Below are positions 20,441 to 31,763 of a DNA stretch of 64,000 nucleotides, in pieces. This DNA is from Larix kaempferi (Eukaryota > Streptophyta > Pinopsida > Pinales > Pinaceae), in NCBI GenBank assembly GCA_027924585.1, contig BSBM01000646.1, positions 1,299,501-1,363,500 on the forward strand. The letters are read 5' to 3'. The notes below the pieces were generated by a model, which did not search any database, was not told where the DNA came from, and saw only the letters and a list, made by a program, of their open reading frames with translations. Position 1 is the first letter of the stretch. Every line of letters begins with the position of its first letter. Position numbers and translations under genes: made by a program.

Positions 20441-20935
20441 GCTGCCCAAAACTATGTGTTTCCTAAAACCATGGGTCAGCACTCCACCACCAAAAAACTA
20501 TAAATAGGTGATGGAGATCCCTTATTCCATATCCACAATCACAAGCACCCTTACTCTGCCAAAATCTCTCTCGAAACCCTAGTTCACCATTGAACTACTT
20601 TCACCTTGAGAGCCACCTTTGGCCCATTCCCATCATTGGAGAAGGAGAAGGAGCATTCTGAAGCTTGGAGCATCCTCTTGGACACTGCAAAGGGCTTCAT
20701 CAACCTTGACACTCAAGGTAACATTAATATAAAACCATTTTTTACATCTTTCATTTATGTCTCATGCAATGCTTTAGAAGTAATTTAATTTTTTGTTTTA
20801 GCTTAATTAGTTTAATGTACTGAACTGCTACTAAGGAGTCCATTCTCCTTAGTAGGTGCTCATTCGCACAAGCTAGGGGTAAAACCCTAGCCATAGGGAT
20901 GCATGTTATAATAGATGCGCAGGTTCTTACCTCTC
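20441..20935 (+). repeat. LTR-like segment, plus orientation, 5' truncated
   Basis: The segment has the architecture of the R-U5 half of a gypsy LTR: CTATAAATAGG, an A/C-rich transcribed start, GAAACCCTAG, a possible splice-donor-like CAAGGTAACATTA, and CTAGGGGTAAAACCCTAG near the end. The same order of landmarks is seen in the family G LTR (TATAAAAA, GAAGGTAATATCA), though the sequences differ. It begins where the minus-strand family G copy ends. Its right edge is not clear. The ORF 20606-20788 is not believable. Confidence 0.45.
20499..20507 (+). promoter_or_regulatory. TATA box of LTR-like segment
   Basis: TATAAATAG in an otherwise LTR-like context. No other promoter element is recognised. 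Confidence 0.45.
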
Positions 20936-21035
20936 GTCTTACCGCTCACCCGCCACCACCCTACTTCTAAGTTTCAAAGGGAAGAATTCAAAGTCTACAA
21001 CTAAGTTTCAAAAGAGAGTTCTACCTATCTACAAC

Positions 21036-21053
21036 TCCCTAGCAACGGCGCCA
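21036..21053 (-). other. primer-binding site, Athila-like
   Basis: On the minus strand TGGCGCCGTTGCTAGGGA follows the end of the LTR at 21057 after three bases. The word TGGCGCCGTTGCC is the usual primer site of Athila-type plant gypsy elements. It shows that the LTR at 21057-21542 is the 5' LTR of a minus-strand element whose internal region lies to the left and is mostly lost. Confidence 0.8.
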
Positions 21054-21056
21054 AAA

Positions 21057-21542
21057 TGTTGAGGTGTATTTACTGTCTGAAAGAATCACCAAAATATTTA
21101 ATTATCGACTAGGGTTGGTAATCTTAGAGTTGTGGCATAGTATATGATGAGGTAGAATGGGACCTAAGTTTCGGGCTCGACAGACCTTAGAAATGGCCCG
21201 AGAATATCTCAGCCAATGATCTCGCGGGTTGAATGTGGATCTGAATAGTAGGCTGAATGTTTGCACCGTGAATACGTGTCTGAATGGAAGTTCGTTTGAG
21301 AGCCATAATCCGTGGAATGAAATATATTTTCTAGGCAAGCCAAGAAATATTAAATAAGCATCAATAAATCATAATATGACAATTTTTACCCAAAATTCAT
21401 GTGATGTGTGAATATATACATACCTAATCTGTTTGACAGTCTGAAGGGAGGAAAGAATAACTTATTATATCAAAAATGGTGAAAATGACGCCAATGACAG
21501 TGTGTTTGATGATCTAAAATGGTGACAAAATGGAAACCAGCA
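21057..21542 (-). repeat. Athila-like 5' LTR, short form
   Basis: A 486-bp segment from TGTTGAGGTGTATTTACTG to AAACCAGCA. Both ends match the 2.9-kb solo LTR at 40945-43837, but the middle of that LTR (about 41083-43493) is absent here. The right edge is set by the plus-strand Tekay-like protease sequence that resumes at 21543 (GTGTTACACAAGTCAAGG, identical to the second copy near 36790). The candidate target sequence on that side is GTGTT. Confidence 0.8.
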
Positions 21543-24500
21543 GTGTTACACAAGTCAAGGTGTACGTCACCACCCTCGGAACTTATGATCTTATCATAGG
21601 TATGAACTAGCTTGAGGAACATCGATATTTCTTGGACTAGTACGGGAAGAAATTTCTTTGCTTTGATGACAAAAGAGAGGATATTCAGATCTAGGGCATC
21701 AAATGAAGGTGTCCCTACATTTCATACCCACGATGAACATAAAGTGATGTATGCGATCGGTATGTCAATTGTATATTGTTGAAGCGGTATACAATGAGAA
21801 GGGACCCTCCTTTGATGAGTACCCAGTGTTAGCCGAATTCAGTGACATCTTTCCAAAGGAATTGGCTGGGTTACCTACTAAGAGGGAACTTGATTTTACC
21901 ATTGAGTTAGAACCCGGTTTGGAGCCAACATCGAAGACACCATACAGGATGATGGCCCCATAACTTTGCGAGTTACAAATGCAATTGAAGGAACTGCTAG
22001 ACCTAGGGTTCATCATACCATGTATTTCACCGTGGGGTGAACTAGTAATTTTTGTGAAGAAGAAGGATGGTTCCTTGTGTCTTTGCATCAATTACCGATA
22101 TTTGAACAGATTCATAGTGAATAACAGGTACCCGATACCTATAATTGATGACCTCTTTGATCAAATGAAAGGGGGGACAGTCTTCTCAAAGATCGACTTG
22201 CGATGAGGTTACCACCAACCATGAATTAAGGAAGGTGATATACCTACGACTGATTTTCGAACAAGGTTTGGGAACTATGAGTTTGTAGTGGTACCCTTTG
22301 GTTTAACCAATGCCCCAGCTGTATTCATGAGCCTCATGAATGGCTTGTTTCGAAAGTACTTAGATTGGTTTGTGCAAGTCTGCTTGGATGACATCCTCAT
22401 CTACTCCAAGAAAGAAAGGGAGCACAAGGAACACTTGTGAATAGTGTTGAAATTCTCAAGAGAGCACAAGTTATATGGTAAGTTGTACAAATGCTCGTTT
22501 TATTAGAAGGATATCCATTATCTAGGGCATATAATTTATGGTGAGGGAATTTCAGTTGACCCTGAGAGGGCCATAATGGATTGGCTCGTGCCAAGAAATG
22601 CGCATGAAGTGAGAAGCTTCATGGGGTTAGCTGGGTATTATAGAAGGTTTGCTGAGGGTTTCTCAAAAATTGCAAAACTCATAACTACCCTACAGCGTAA
22701 AGGCATTAGGTATGAATGTATGGATGAATACGATGTTGCATTCGCAGAGCTGAAAAGACTATTGACGAGTGCACCAATTCTACGAGTGCCATATATGGAG
22801 AAGGAATTCACAGTTTGCACATATGCTTCAAGGCAAGGTTTGGGTGAAGTGTTGATGCAGGAAGGTGGGGTAATAGCTTATGCACCGAGAAAGTTAAAAA
22901 CACATGAAGATAATTACCCTACCCATGACCTAGAGTTGGCTGTCGTGATGTTAGCTTTGAAGCTTTGGAGACATTACCTTGTTGGACGAAGCTTTGAGCT
23001 CAAGCCTGATTACCAAATCTTGAGATATATCTTCACTCAAAGAGACCTGGATGTTAAGCAAAGGAGATGGAGTGAATTCATGAGTGAGTATGATTTTGGG
23101 ATTTCATACATCAAAGGGAAGTAGAATGTGGTATTCGATGCCTTAAGAAGAAAACCAAGACTTTTCTCTCTCGTACCTTTGAGGGTTGATTTGAGGGAAA
23201 GAGTTTTAGGATAGCTAGTCGGGGATAGTTGGTACCTAAAGGTCACGTCGATGCTCCAGAATGGGAAACCGATGGGACCTAAGTTTGAAGGCTATGATTT
23301 GGAAGTTGATGGGTTGTTATGATATCAATGCAGGTTGTATATTCTCGAGGAGGGATATATTAGAGAGACTATCCTTAAGGAATCCCATAGAGAAGTATAT
23401 TGCACACACTCATGTTTAAATAAGATGTATGTAGACATGAAGCAACTCTTCTTTTGGGAAGGAATGAAGTGCGACATGGTCAAATTCATTGCTAGGTTCC
23501 TTGAGTGTCAGCAGGTAAAAGATGATCATCACCACCCGGCAGGACTATTGCAACCACATGAAATTCCTATGTCGAAATGGGAGGTTATCTCCACGGACTT
23601 TGTGGTGGGATTGCTTCTTACCTCTCATAGGCATGACGCCATTATGGTCATCGTTGACAAACTAAACAAAACTGCTCACTTTATTCTAGTTAAGGAGACC
23701 TACAATGTCATAGATGTAACTCGTGTGTTCATAAATGAAGTAGTTCGTTTCCATGGGTTTCCCAAGAAGATTATCTCGGATAGAGATTCTAGGTTTACGT
23801 CCAAGTTTTGGACAAGTTTGCAGTCGATGTTAGGTACTCAGTTGAAACTAAGCACCGCATACCATTCAGAGATAGATGGGAAAACAGAAAGAGTGAATCA
23901 GGTGATGGAGGACATGGTTAGGATGTATGCCATGGATCAACAAACTCATTGTGAAAAACACTTACCTTTGGTAGAGTTTGCTTACAACAACAGTTACCAT
24001 AGCTCAATTGGGGTTCCTCCATATGAAGCATTAAATGGAAGGCCAAGCAGAAGACCATTGAGGTGGGAAAGGTTAGAGGACCGAGTAATTATAGGACTTG
24101 ATTTTATTCAGGAGATGAAAGAACAGGTTATGCATATTAGACAACAGTTAAAGGAATCTCAGGATAGATAGAAGAGCTATGCCAATGCGCATATGTTTGA
24201 ACGAAACTATAAGGTTGGGGATGCAGTGTTTTTCTGCATCAAGCTTAGCAAAAGTACCATTCAGTTTGGGAAAGGGAAAAATCCACGCTATGATTCATAG
24301 AACCCTTTGAATTTTTAGAGATGGTTGGACCCATCATGTATCGTCTTGCGTTGCCACCCCATTTGCACAAAACTCATAATGTTTTTCATGTATCTGTTTT
24401 ATGACATTATGTGGCTTATGAGGCTCATAAAATAAATTGGAAGGAACTACAGGTTTTAGACGAGGGGATCATTAGGGTCAAACCGTTACGTATATTGGAC

Positions 24501-24650
24501 CGTAGGGTTAGATAGCTCATACACTGTTTGGTGGACTAGGTTAAGGTCCAGTGGGAGCAATATATCCTAGGTTCTACTTCTTGGGAGGATGCAGAGACCA
24601 TGCGTCATGATTATGCCACACTATTTTTACCGGAACTATTATTTTAAGTT
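21543..24650 (+). pseudogene. Tekay/Del-like gypsy pol (protease end, RT, RNase H, integrase, chromodomain), broken
   Basis: Plus-strand pol of a chromodomain gypsy element. Order: protease end (21543-21660), RT (about 21750-22600: [29 protein letters not shown], catalytic box [10 protein letters not shown]), RNase H (22576-23124, ending SYIKGK), integrase (23335-24171) and a chromodomain tail (about 24460-24640, ILDRRVR, STSWEDAETMRHDYA). Integrase keeps its acidic triad in STDFVVGL, SDRDSRF and DGKTERVNQ, but the zinc site reads ARFLECQQ where family members have C-x2-C, so one Cys is lost. Stops at several places (for example TGA near 22204) break the frame. The 5' side is cut by the Athila-like LTR. 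Confidence 0.9.
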
Positions 24651-25886
24651 GTATTTGCTTGATTGTGAGACTTCGTCGATTTGACAACACTTAGGACATA
24701 TGGTTCTATTATTTTTCCGAGATATATATGTGTGTGTGTGTGTGATGTTAGTATTATGGTATGTAGTCATGTTTAGATATATATCATGTGTTAATTATGT
24801 CTCACATATGCAAATTACTGAAAGATGGGTACGTATATACCATTAAATTTATATTGTGAATGAATGAATGTTATACTAGGTGCATGGTGAATATAAATGA
24901 ATTGATTATTGTTTTGTTATGATTAAATGTATGTGTACATGTTGAGGATTTTTGCACGATATTCCAGATCGTATGTCAGAGACTAACTTACAGGTTAAAA
25001 TGGCTAAGTGATAGTTGGATCCTACAAGGTGAGAGAGCCTCGGGGACATGAAATCCGAAAGATAAATGGTAAGCAATTGATGCATTATTTATTTTTGCAT
25101 GATTATTATGTTCTTTATCATGATGTATGGGTGGGATAGGGTTTTAGGAAACTCAACCGCCCAATCTCTCAACCGTCCAGATTGGTTATACGATGACAAA
25201 CTGAGTACAAGTTGCGATGTAGTTATTATGTCTGTGTAGACATAGTCCCATGTTCCAGTATGGGAGTGGAGGATTTACCCACCATTTATCCCTGAAACCC
25301 AGAGTCATGGGAGGTCTTTACTACGGCGTGCTCCCCAAGGTGTTTGATGATGACTAGTGGTTTCCTGTTGGGGAATATTGGTGGATGCAGTCGACACTTC
25401 TGCTTACGAGTTCTAACTGGAGTCGGTCATGGCTTGACACTTCAGGATAGTCTAGTAGAGGAAGGATAGGATGCGAAATTTAGTTGTGAACTAGATAGAC
25501 ATAATAGGTAAATAGGTGTACCATGATGTTAGGAGGGAAGACTTGATTAACTGTATATATTGAGGACCTTGTAAAGTTGTGTGTCGTAACTTAGTAACTG
25601 GTATTATTGTTCGTCAGTTAATTGTACTTAATTAAGTGAATGATCCAACAGTCAAATTATGTTAGGAATGCGTGAGTAAACAGTAACTTAATTGATTGAG
25701 AATGTTGTGTGGTTTAGTACTATTAGTGTACCTACACGAGGTATGTAATCCCTAGCTACACTTACGTAACTCGTCTACATATGTGTCAATTGCGTGAAAT
25801 ACTACTGAACTATAATGTTTAGGCATTAATTACATTATTACTACTTATCTAACCATGAGATTAAATTAATACGCCGAGTTAGTAAT
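24651..25886 (+). other. 3' UTR and LTR sequence of the Tekay-like element
   Basis: No coding similarity. The stretch follows the chromodomain and must hold the 3' UTR and the start of the 3' LTR; the words CCTCGGGGACATGAAATCCG near 25030-25050 resemble the degenerate end of chromovirus coding regions before the LTR. A (GT)n run lies at 24727-24743. I could not fix the LTR start. It is interrupted at 25886 by a complete copia element and continues at 31764. Confidence 0.5.
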
Positions 25887-26589
25887 TGTTAGAACATTAT
25901 TACACCTATGTACATTAATCATTTATCAAATGATGGTTAATTAGTACCAAACAACTTAATAATTGCATCCCCAAGTTGGTTAGTGAGTAAATGGTCATTT
26001 AGCTTGAACCAGTTGGCAATGTGGAGAAAACTGAGCATTGTGCCAAGTCAAACTAGCTGTTGGGTACGCCCTCCCAGTCATTTATTACTTCCTGCATGCC
26101 TAGGGCACTCTTGTTCCTTGTTTTGTGGGATTCTCTTTGACCAAGGGCGCACATTATCAGAATGTGGACAAACTTGCCTCCTTTGCACATTTTTATCCAA
26201 TTCTAGCTGCCTAACCTCTAACCAACCAGATTCTCCACATGTGTGAGGTCACATGGGCCTGTCCAGTCATTCCCAACTTTCACATAGCAGTTTCGAACCA
26301 GTTTGGGATGGTTTGGGATATTTTGGTCAACCTAGGGGGGTTTGAGCTATTTCTAAGCTAGATTAGTGTGAACACTCCAAATGGATTCGATTTGTTCTAG
26401 ATTTGTATAAAAGGAGGTTCTTAACCTATTTTGAGGTTGGACTGTTAATAATATTTACATTATTCACCCATTTCATGTGTTATTGTTCTTCATTTTACAG
26501 ATTTATGCCTATTCTTGTAAATGTGTTGCAATCTTTTCACTAGTGAGGAATCCATAGTAGCTAGGTTCTGCTGTGAATTAGATTTTACA
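25887..26589 (+). repeat. copia 5' LTR
   Basis: 703 bp, TGTTAGAACATT to GATTTTACA, equal in length to the 3' LTR. It contains TATAAAAG. The ORF 25983-26246 lies wholly inside the LTR and recurs in the 3' copy, so it is not treated as a gene. Confidence 0.96.
26406..26413 (+). promoter_or_regulatory. LTR TATA box
   Basis: TATAAAAG, followed by a GGAGGTTC block; unchanged in the 3' LTR at 31575-31582. Confidence 0.75.
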
Positions 26590-26601
26590 TGGTATTAGAG
26601 C
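26590..26601 (+). other. primer-binding site, initiator tRNA-Met type
   Basis: TGGTATTAGAGC directly follows the LTR; the family consensus TGGTATCAGAGC differs at one base. Confidence 0.9.
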
Positions 26602-26862
26602 TCTTGGAGCTACCATTCGAACCAGTAAGACTATTTTAGTGGCTTGCCAGAAGTAGTGGAGAAACCGCAGAATTCTTGAGGCCATTGCATTGAGTCCATT
26701 GGAGAAATCTAGTGGCTCTTCTCAGGTGTGATGCTCTCCCGAATGCACCCACTATCAAACAAGGTTTGAATATGTTAGTGTAGATCCCTCTTGATTGATT
26801 TGAGAGTTTTTTGCAGGCATTGAAGATCAACATTGTCAGCAAGTGCATGAGCAGCAGAGAAG

Positions 26863-27770
26863 AATGGAGCCATCTCACCCAAATGTGATTACTCCCTTCA
26901 ACTATTTCGATTGGAAGGCATAAATGGTGATTTTGCTGAGATCTAAGGGTATCTATAGAATTACGATGGGCACTGAGGTGGAGCCAAACTTAGATGTGGA
27001 GAAATCCAAGTTTTTTAACAGAATGGATGAGGCATTTGGCCTCCTTTGTCTCAGCATTTCAAGAGACCTCCTATTTCATGTAGAAAGTATAGCTACTCCA
27101 AATGAAGTTTGGCTCAAGCTTGAGTCCTTGTTTGAAAATACTGATGAGATGAGAGGCCACCAGCTTGAAAATGAACTTGTTTCATTGAGCCTAGGAATTT
27201 CGATTCCATCCAGGACTTCTTCACCAAGTTCAAGAGCTTGGTCCTGTAGATTTGACAATGTGGCATAGAGAAGAAAGAAGAACAGTTGGTGTTGTCCATT
27301 CTCTGCAAACTGGGTTCTTAATACTCAGTTTTTGTGTCTTCCTTCAACTCCACAAGGCTCACAGTTAGAGGTTGGAAGATGCCACCTTTGGCTGATTTCA
27401 TGGAGATGCTAACTCAAGAGTAAGACAAGTTGGTCTTGATGGGCACCATCAAGCAAAAAGACCAAGTTCTTGTAGTTGGAGATTCGAAAAATGGAAGAGG
27501 CAAGCAAAAACCAAGGGGGCCGAAACCTTAAGAGAAGAAGAAGAAGGATGAGAGGCCCAAATCCACTGATGGGGTTTCAAATCCTGCCAAGAACAAGGGA
27601 AAGAAGGCTGAGAAGACAAAATGTAGCTACTATCAAAGGGGTTTTCACCCAGAGAGTTCATGCATGAAGAAAACCATAGACATGATGACCCATCTCCTAT
27701 AGAAAAACAATATTCCTCTTCCTGAAAGTTCCAAGAAGGAGAGTGTTTCTGAAAACAAGGAGAGATGACA
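26863..27770 (+). pseudogene. copia gag, broken
   Basis: Capsid and nucleocapsid of the copia element. Blocks of the copia gag family are visible (FFNRMDEAFGLLCLSISRD, then ATPNEVWLKLESLFE, then GHQLENELVSL in 26924-27200). Near 27185 the frame shifts, after which FTKFKSLVL and MPPLADFMEMLTQE continue in another frame with stops. A Lys-rich stretch leads to the zinc knuckle CSYYQRGFHPESSC at 27622-27663, where the second Cys is replaced by Tyr (TAT at 27631-27633). It cannot make a working Gag. Confidence 0.85.
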
Positions 27771-30700
27771 TGCTTTGGTGGCTTGTACATCTCAGTCATA
27801 CTTGTTCATTATTGATTCAGGTGCCTCCAAGCACATTTCTTCTTCAAGAGATTCGTTCTCCAATCTTGAACCCTACAGTGGTCCCTCCATTTGCATGGGA
27901 GATGACTCAGAAATCCCTACTCATGGCATTGGGAAAATCTCTATGGAGAATGGGTTCTTCTCCAATGTGCTGTATGTACCAAATCTTGCAGCAAACTTGC
28001 TCTCTATATATCAAATGACACATACTGGAGAAGCAAAGAAAGTTTTCTTAACTTAGAATGATGTGGAGATATCAGAAATTTCCACTGGAAAAATTGTTGC
28101 AATGGGTGTTGCAGACCATGATATGAAGATGTACAAGTTCTCCCACCTTCTCGAGTTCTCTTCACCAAGTGCGCTTCTGTCACATGGGAATGAGACCAAC
28201 AAGTTATGGAATCAGAGGTATTGTCACCTAAACTACAGATATCTTCAAGCTTTGAGCAAAGAAGAGATGGTAGGAGGGTTGCCAACCATCAGTTTTTCCA
28301 ATGGAACATGCAAGGGTTGCATGGTTGGGAAGCATCCTGAAAAGAAGTATGACAAAGGAAAGGAAAGGAGGGCTGATCAACCACTTGGGATAGTGCATTC
28401 TGATCTGATAGGTCCACTCCCCACTCCCTCCTATGGCTGCATCAAATATGTGCTCACCTTCATCGATGACTACTCAAGGTATTGCTGGTTATTTTTCCTT
28501 AAGCAAAAATCTGAAGTCTTTGAATGTTTCAAAATTTTCAAGAGTATGGTTGAGAACTTAAGCGGGAAGGACATGAAGGTTTTGAGGACTGATAATGGAA
28601 AGGAGTATGTCAATAAGAATCTGCAGCAGATCTGTCAAGAGCATGGCATTCAGATGCAACACTTAGTGCCCTACACACCACAACAAAATGGTGTTGCAGA
28701 GTGCAAAAATAGAGCACTGAAAGAGATGGCAACTTGCATGATGCAAGCAAAGGATTTGTCTCCTAAATTGTGGGTTGAAGCTATGAATTGTGCTGCATAT
28801 GTTCATAACAGAGCACCTAACAAAGCATTGCAAGGAATTACTCCATTTGAAGCATGGATGGGCCACAAACCCAATGTTTCACATTTCAGAATTTTTGGCT
28901 CAAGGGCCTGGGCTAGAATTCCATCGGAGAAGAGAAAGGCCTTGCAGCCCCAAAGAAAGGAGTCAATCATGGATGGGTATGAAGAGGATTCCAAGGGATA
29001 CAAGCTCTTTGATCCATCCACTCTCAAAACTTTCATCAAAAGAAGTGTCGAATTTGAAGAAGAAGAGTTTTTACAAGCTAGTGAACAAGGTGATGAGGAA
29101 TGCACATATCCTCTTCTTGATGATGAAGTAAGTAGTGGTTCTTCTTCTGATATTTCTGAATATGATGTTGATATGGACTCTGATCATGTCCCTCCCTCAA
29201 AACCCAAGTGGGTAGAGAAAACAATCCAAGCTGCCGGAGAGCTTGTGGGTGATCCCCAGGATGCTAGGAAAACTAGATCTCAATTTCACAATTCCTTTGC
29301 ATGTGATAATTCTAATATAAGTAATGCATGTTATTTAATGGTTGGATCTGATCCAAAGTCATATTCAGAAGCATCTATAGAACCAAGGTGGCAATCAGCC
29401 ATGCAAGAAGAAATGAACTCACTCCATGAGAACAAAACCTGGGATTTGGTCCCTCTTCCTCCCAAGAGGAAACTAGTGCAATGCAAATGGGTTTATAGAA
29501 CCAAAGTTGGATTTGATAGCTCTGATATGAAGTATAAGGCTAGGTTGGTGGCTAAGGGTTACTCTCAGGTCCAAGGAGTGGACTATGCAGAAAAATTTGC
29601 ACCGGTGGCAAAGATGGACTCCATAAGACTAGTTTTGGCCATTGGGGCTTCCAAGCGATGGGAGGTTCATCACATGGATGTAAAAGGTGCCTTTCTTCAT
29701 GAAGATCTGAATGAGGAGATATATATGCAGAAGCTTGAAGGTTTTATTTCTGATCATACACTTGTTTGCAGGTTGAACAAGTCACTCTATGGGCTCAAGC
29801 AAGCTCCTAGAGCATGGTATGCAAAAATGGACAATTTTTTTCTATCCTTGGGGTTTGAGAGGTGTAAGTCTGATCCAAATGTGTATATGCAGCAGAGTGG
29901 TGATCTGATATTGATCATAGTACTGTATGTAGATGACCTTTTGATAACAAGTAGCAGCACCAAATAATTGGGCTCATTAAAAGCTTCATTACACAGTGCA
30001 TTTGTAATGACCGATCTAGGCTTGTTGAGACAATTTCTAGGCTTGGAAATTGAGCAAACTGTGAATGGAATTTCTATAACTCAAGCAAGATATGCTTCAG
30101 ATTTGCTGCAGAAATTTAAGATGGCTGAATGTAAACCAACAAAGTTCCCATTCCTATCTAGAGTTAAGCTAAATGAGTGGGGTTCTTCTCCACTAGTTGA
30201 TAGCTCGTTGTATAGGAAACTGGTTGGAAGCTTGCTATATCTTACTCATTCTAGACCAGATTTGTCATATGTTGTTGGGGCTGTTTCTAGGCACATGCAA
30301 GAACCTCATGAGGTTCATTGGAAGGAAACCAAGAGGATCCTCCATTATGTTCAGGGTACTAAGCACTTTGGTATCCATTATGCTGTTGGTTCATCTCTTA
30401 AACTAGTAGGATTTACTGATTCTGATTGGGATGGTGATTGTATTGATCGAAAATCAACTTTCAGTTATGTTTTTATGCTTGCACATGGACCTATTTGCTA
30501 GTCAAGCAAGAAAAAAAATACTATTTCCTTATCTTTAGCTGAGGCCGAGTACAAGGGAGCAGTAAATGCAGCCACACAATGTGTTTGGTTGCAAGGTATT
30601 CTTGCAGAATTCGGGATTGTTTTTTATTCACCCACTATTCTTTGGTGTGATAATCAAAGTACAATCAAGATTTTTACTGATCCAGTTCAGAGGCAAAGGA

Positions 30701-30873
30701 ACAAGCACATAGAGATACACATGCATTACATTCGGGGTTTGGTGCATGACCGGACCATAGCATTGCAGTATTGCCCTTCAAGTGAGCAAACTGCTGATAT
30801 TTTCACCAAGTGTTTTACCGAGAATACCTTCACTTACCTCAGTTCTTTACTTGGGGTGAGTGATGCATGGTGA
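27770..30873 (+). pseudogene. copia pol: protease, integrase, RT, RNase H, with three stops
   Basis: A nearly continuous frame of about 1030 codons. Protease: FIIDSGASKHI (Asp codon 27814-27816). Integrase: the zinc site reads LWNQRYCHLN and CKGC, so the first His is replaced by Asn; catalytic blocks are HSDLIGPLPT, LRTDNGKEY and the Glu in NGVAECKN. RT: WVYRTKVG, VDYAEKFAPVAKMDSIR, KSLYGLKQAPRAWY and the box YVDDLLI near 29926-29946. RNase H: DSDWDGD, SLAEAEYKGA, CDNQS. In-frame stops are TAG at 28054-28056, TAA at 29965-29967 and TAG at 30499-30501, the last where a Trp codon is usual. Gene order PR-INT-RT-RH is the copia order. Confidence 0.95.
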
Positions 30874-31046
30874 TGATTGGTGTATTCTGATATATGCCAC
30901 ATGTCCATTTTAGAGGGGAGGTTTTATTTCCCATGTGGTTTTCCTCCTTACCTTGGTTACATGAACAAATAAATTTTTATGATGTAAAAGGTGACTTGAG
31001 CCTAGTTGCCAAGGCCTTATTTTTGATATTTCACTAAGTCTAGCTT

Positions 31047-31055
31047 AAGGGGGGG
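31047..31055 (+). other. polypurine tract
   Basis: AAGGGGGGG directly before the TGTTA start of the 3' LTR. The stretch 30874-31046 is a short 3' UTR without a gene. Confidence 0.9.
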
Positions 31056-31758
31056 TGTTAGAACATTATTACACCTATGTACATTAATCATTTATCAAAT
31101 GATGGTTAATTAGTATCAAACAGCTTAATAATTGCATCCCCAAGTTGGTTAGTGAGTAAATGGTCATTTAGTTTGAACCAGTTGGCAATGTGGACAAAAC
31201 TAGGCATTGTGCCAAGTCAAACTAGCTGTTGGGTGCACCCTCCCAGTCATTTATTGCTTCCTGCATGTCTAGGGCACTCTTCTTCCTTGTTTTGTGGAAT
31301 TCTCTTTGACCAAGGGCACACATGCTCAGAATGTGGACAAACTTGCCTCCTTTTCCCATTTTTATCCAATTCTAGTTGCCTAACCTCTAACCAACCAGAT
31401 TCTCCACATGTGTGAGGTCACATGGGCCTGTCCAGTCATTCCCAATGTTCACATAGAAGTTTTGAACTAGTTTGGGATGGTTTGGGATATTTTGGTCAAC
31501 CTAGGGGGGTTTGAGCTATTTCTAAGCTAGATCAATGTGAACACTCCAAATGGATTCGAATTGTTCCAGATTTGTATAAAAGGAGGTTCTTAACCTATTT
31601 TGAGGTTGGACTATTAATAATATTTACATTATTCACCCATTTCATGTGTTATTGTTCTTCATTTTATAGATTTATGCCAGTTCTTGTAAATGTGTTGCAA
31701 TCTTTTCACTAGTGAGGAATCCATAGTAGCTAGGTTCTGCTGTGAATTAGATTTTACA
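31056..31758 (+). repeat. copia 3' LTR
   Basis: 703 bp with the same ends as the 5' LTR, followed by the second GTAAT at 31759-31763. Both copies keep the TATAAAAG box. Confidence 0.96.
31575..31582 (+). promoter_or_regulatory. LTR TATA box (3' copy)
   Basis: TATAAAAG, the same as in the 5' LTR. Confidence 0.7.
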
Positions 31759-31763
31759 GTAAT

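Larger units (their letters stand above)
25887..31758 (+). mobile_element. complete Ty1/copia retrotransposon, TSD GTAAT
   Basis: A full-length element of 5872 bp with two 703-bp LTRs (25887-26589 and 31056-31758), an initiator-Met primer site, a broken gag, an almost open pol and a polypurine tract. GTAAT stands at 25882-25886 and again at 31759-31763. By eye the LTRs differ at about 31 positions (about 4.4%), mostly transitions, so the insertion is not recent. The host sequence is the LTR region of a Tekay-like element. Confidence 0.96.

Noticed and set aside
20606-20788. 60-codon plus-strand ORF
   Set aside because: Lies in an LTR-like segment after a TATA box; composition and position explain it.
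25983-26246. 87-codon ORF in the copia LTR, repeated at 31152-31415
   Set aside because: It spans LTR promoter sequence upstream of the TATA box and is present twice only because LTRs are duplicated.
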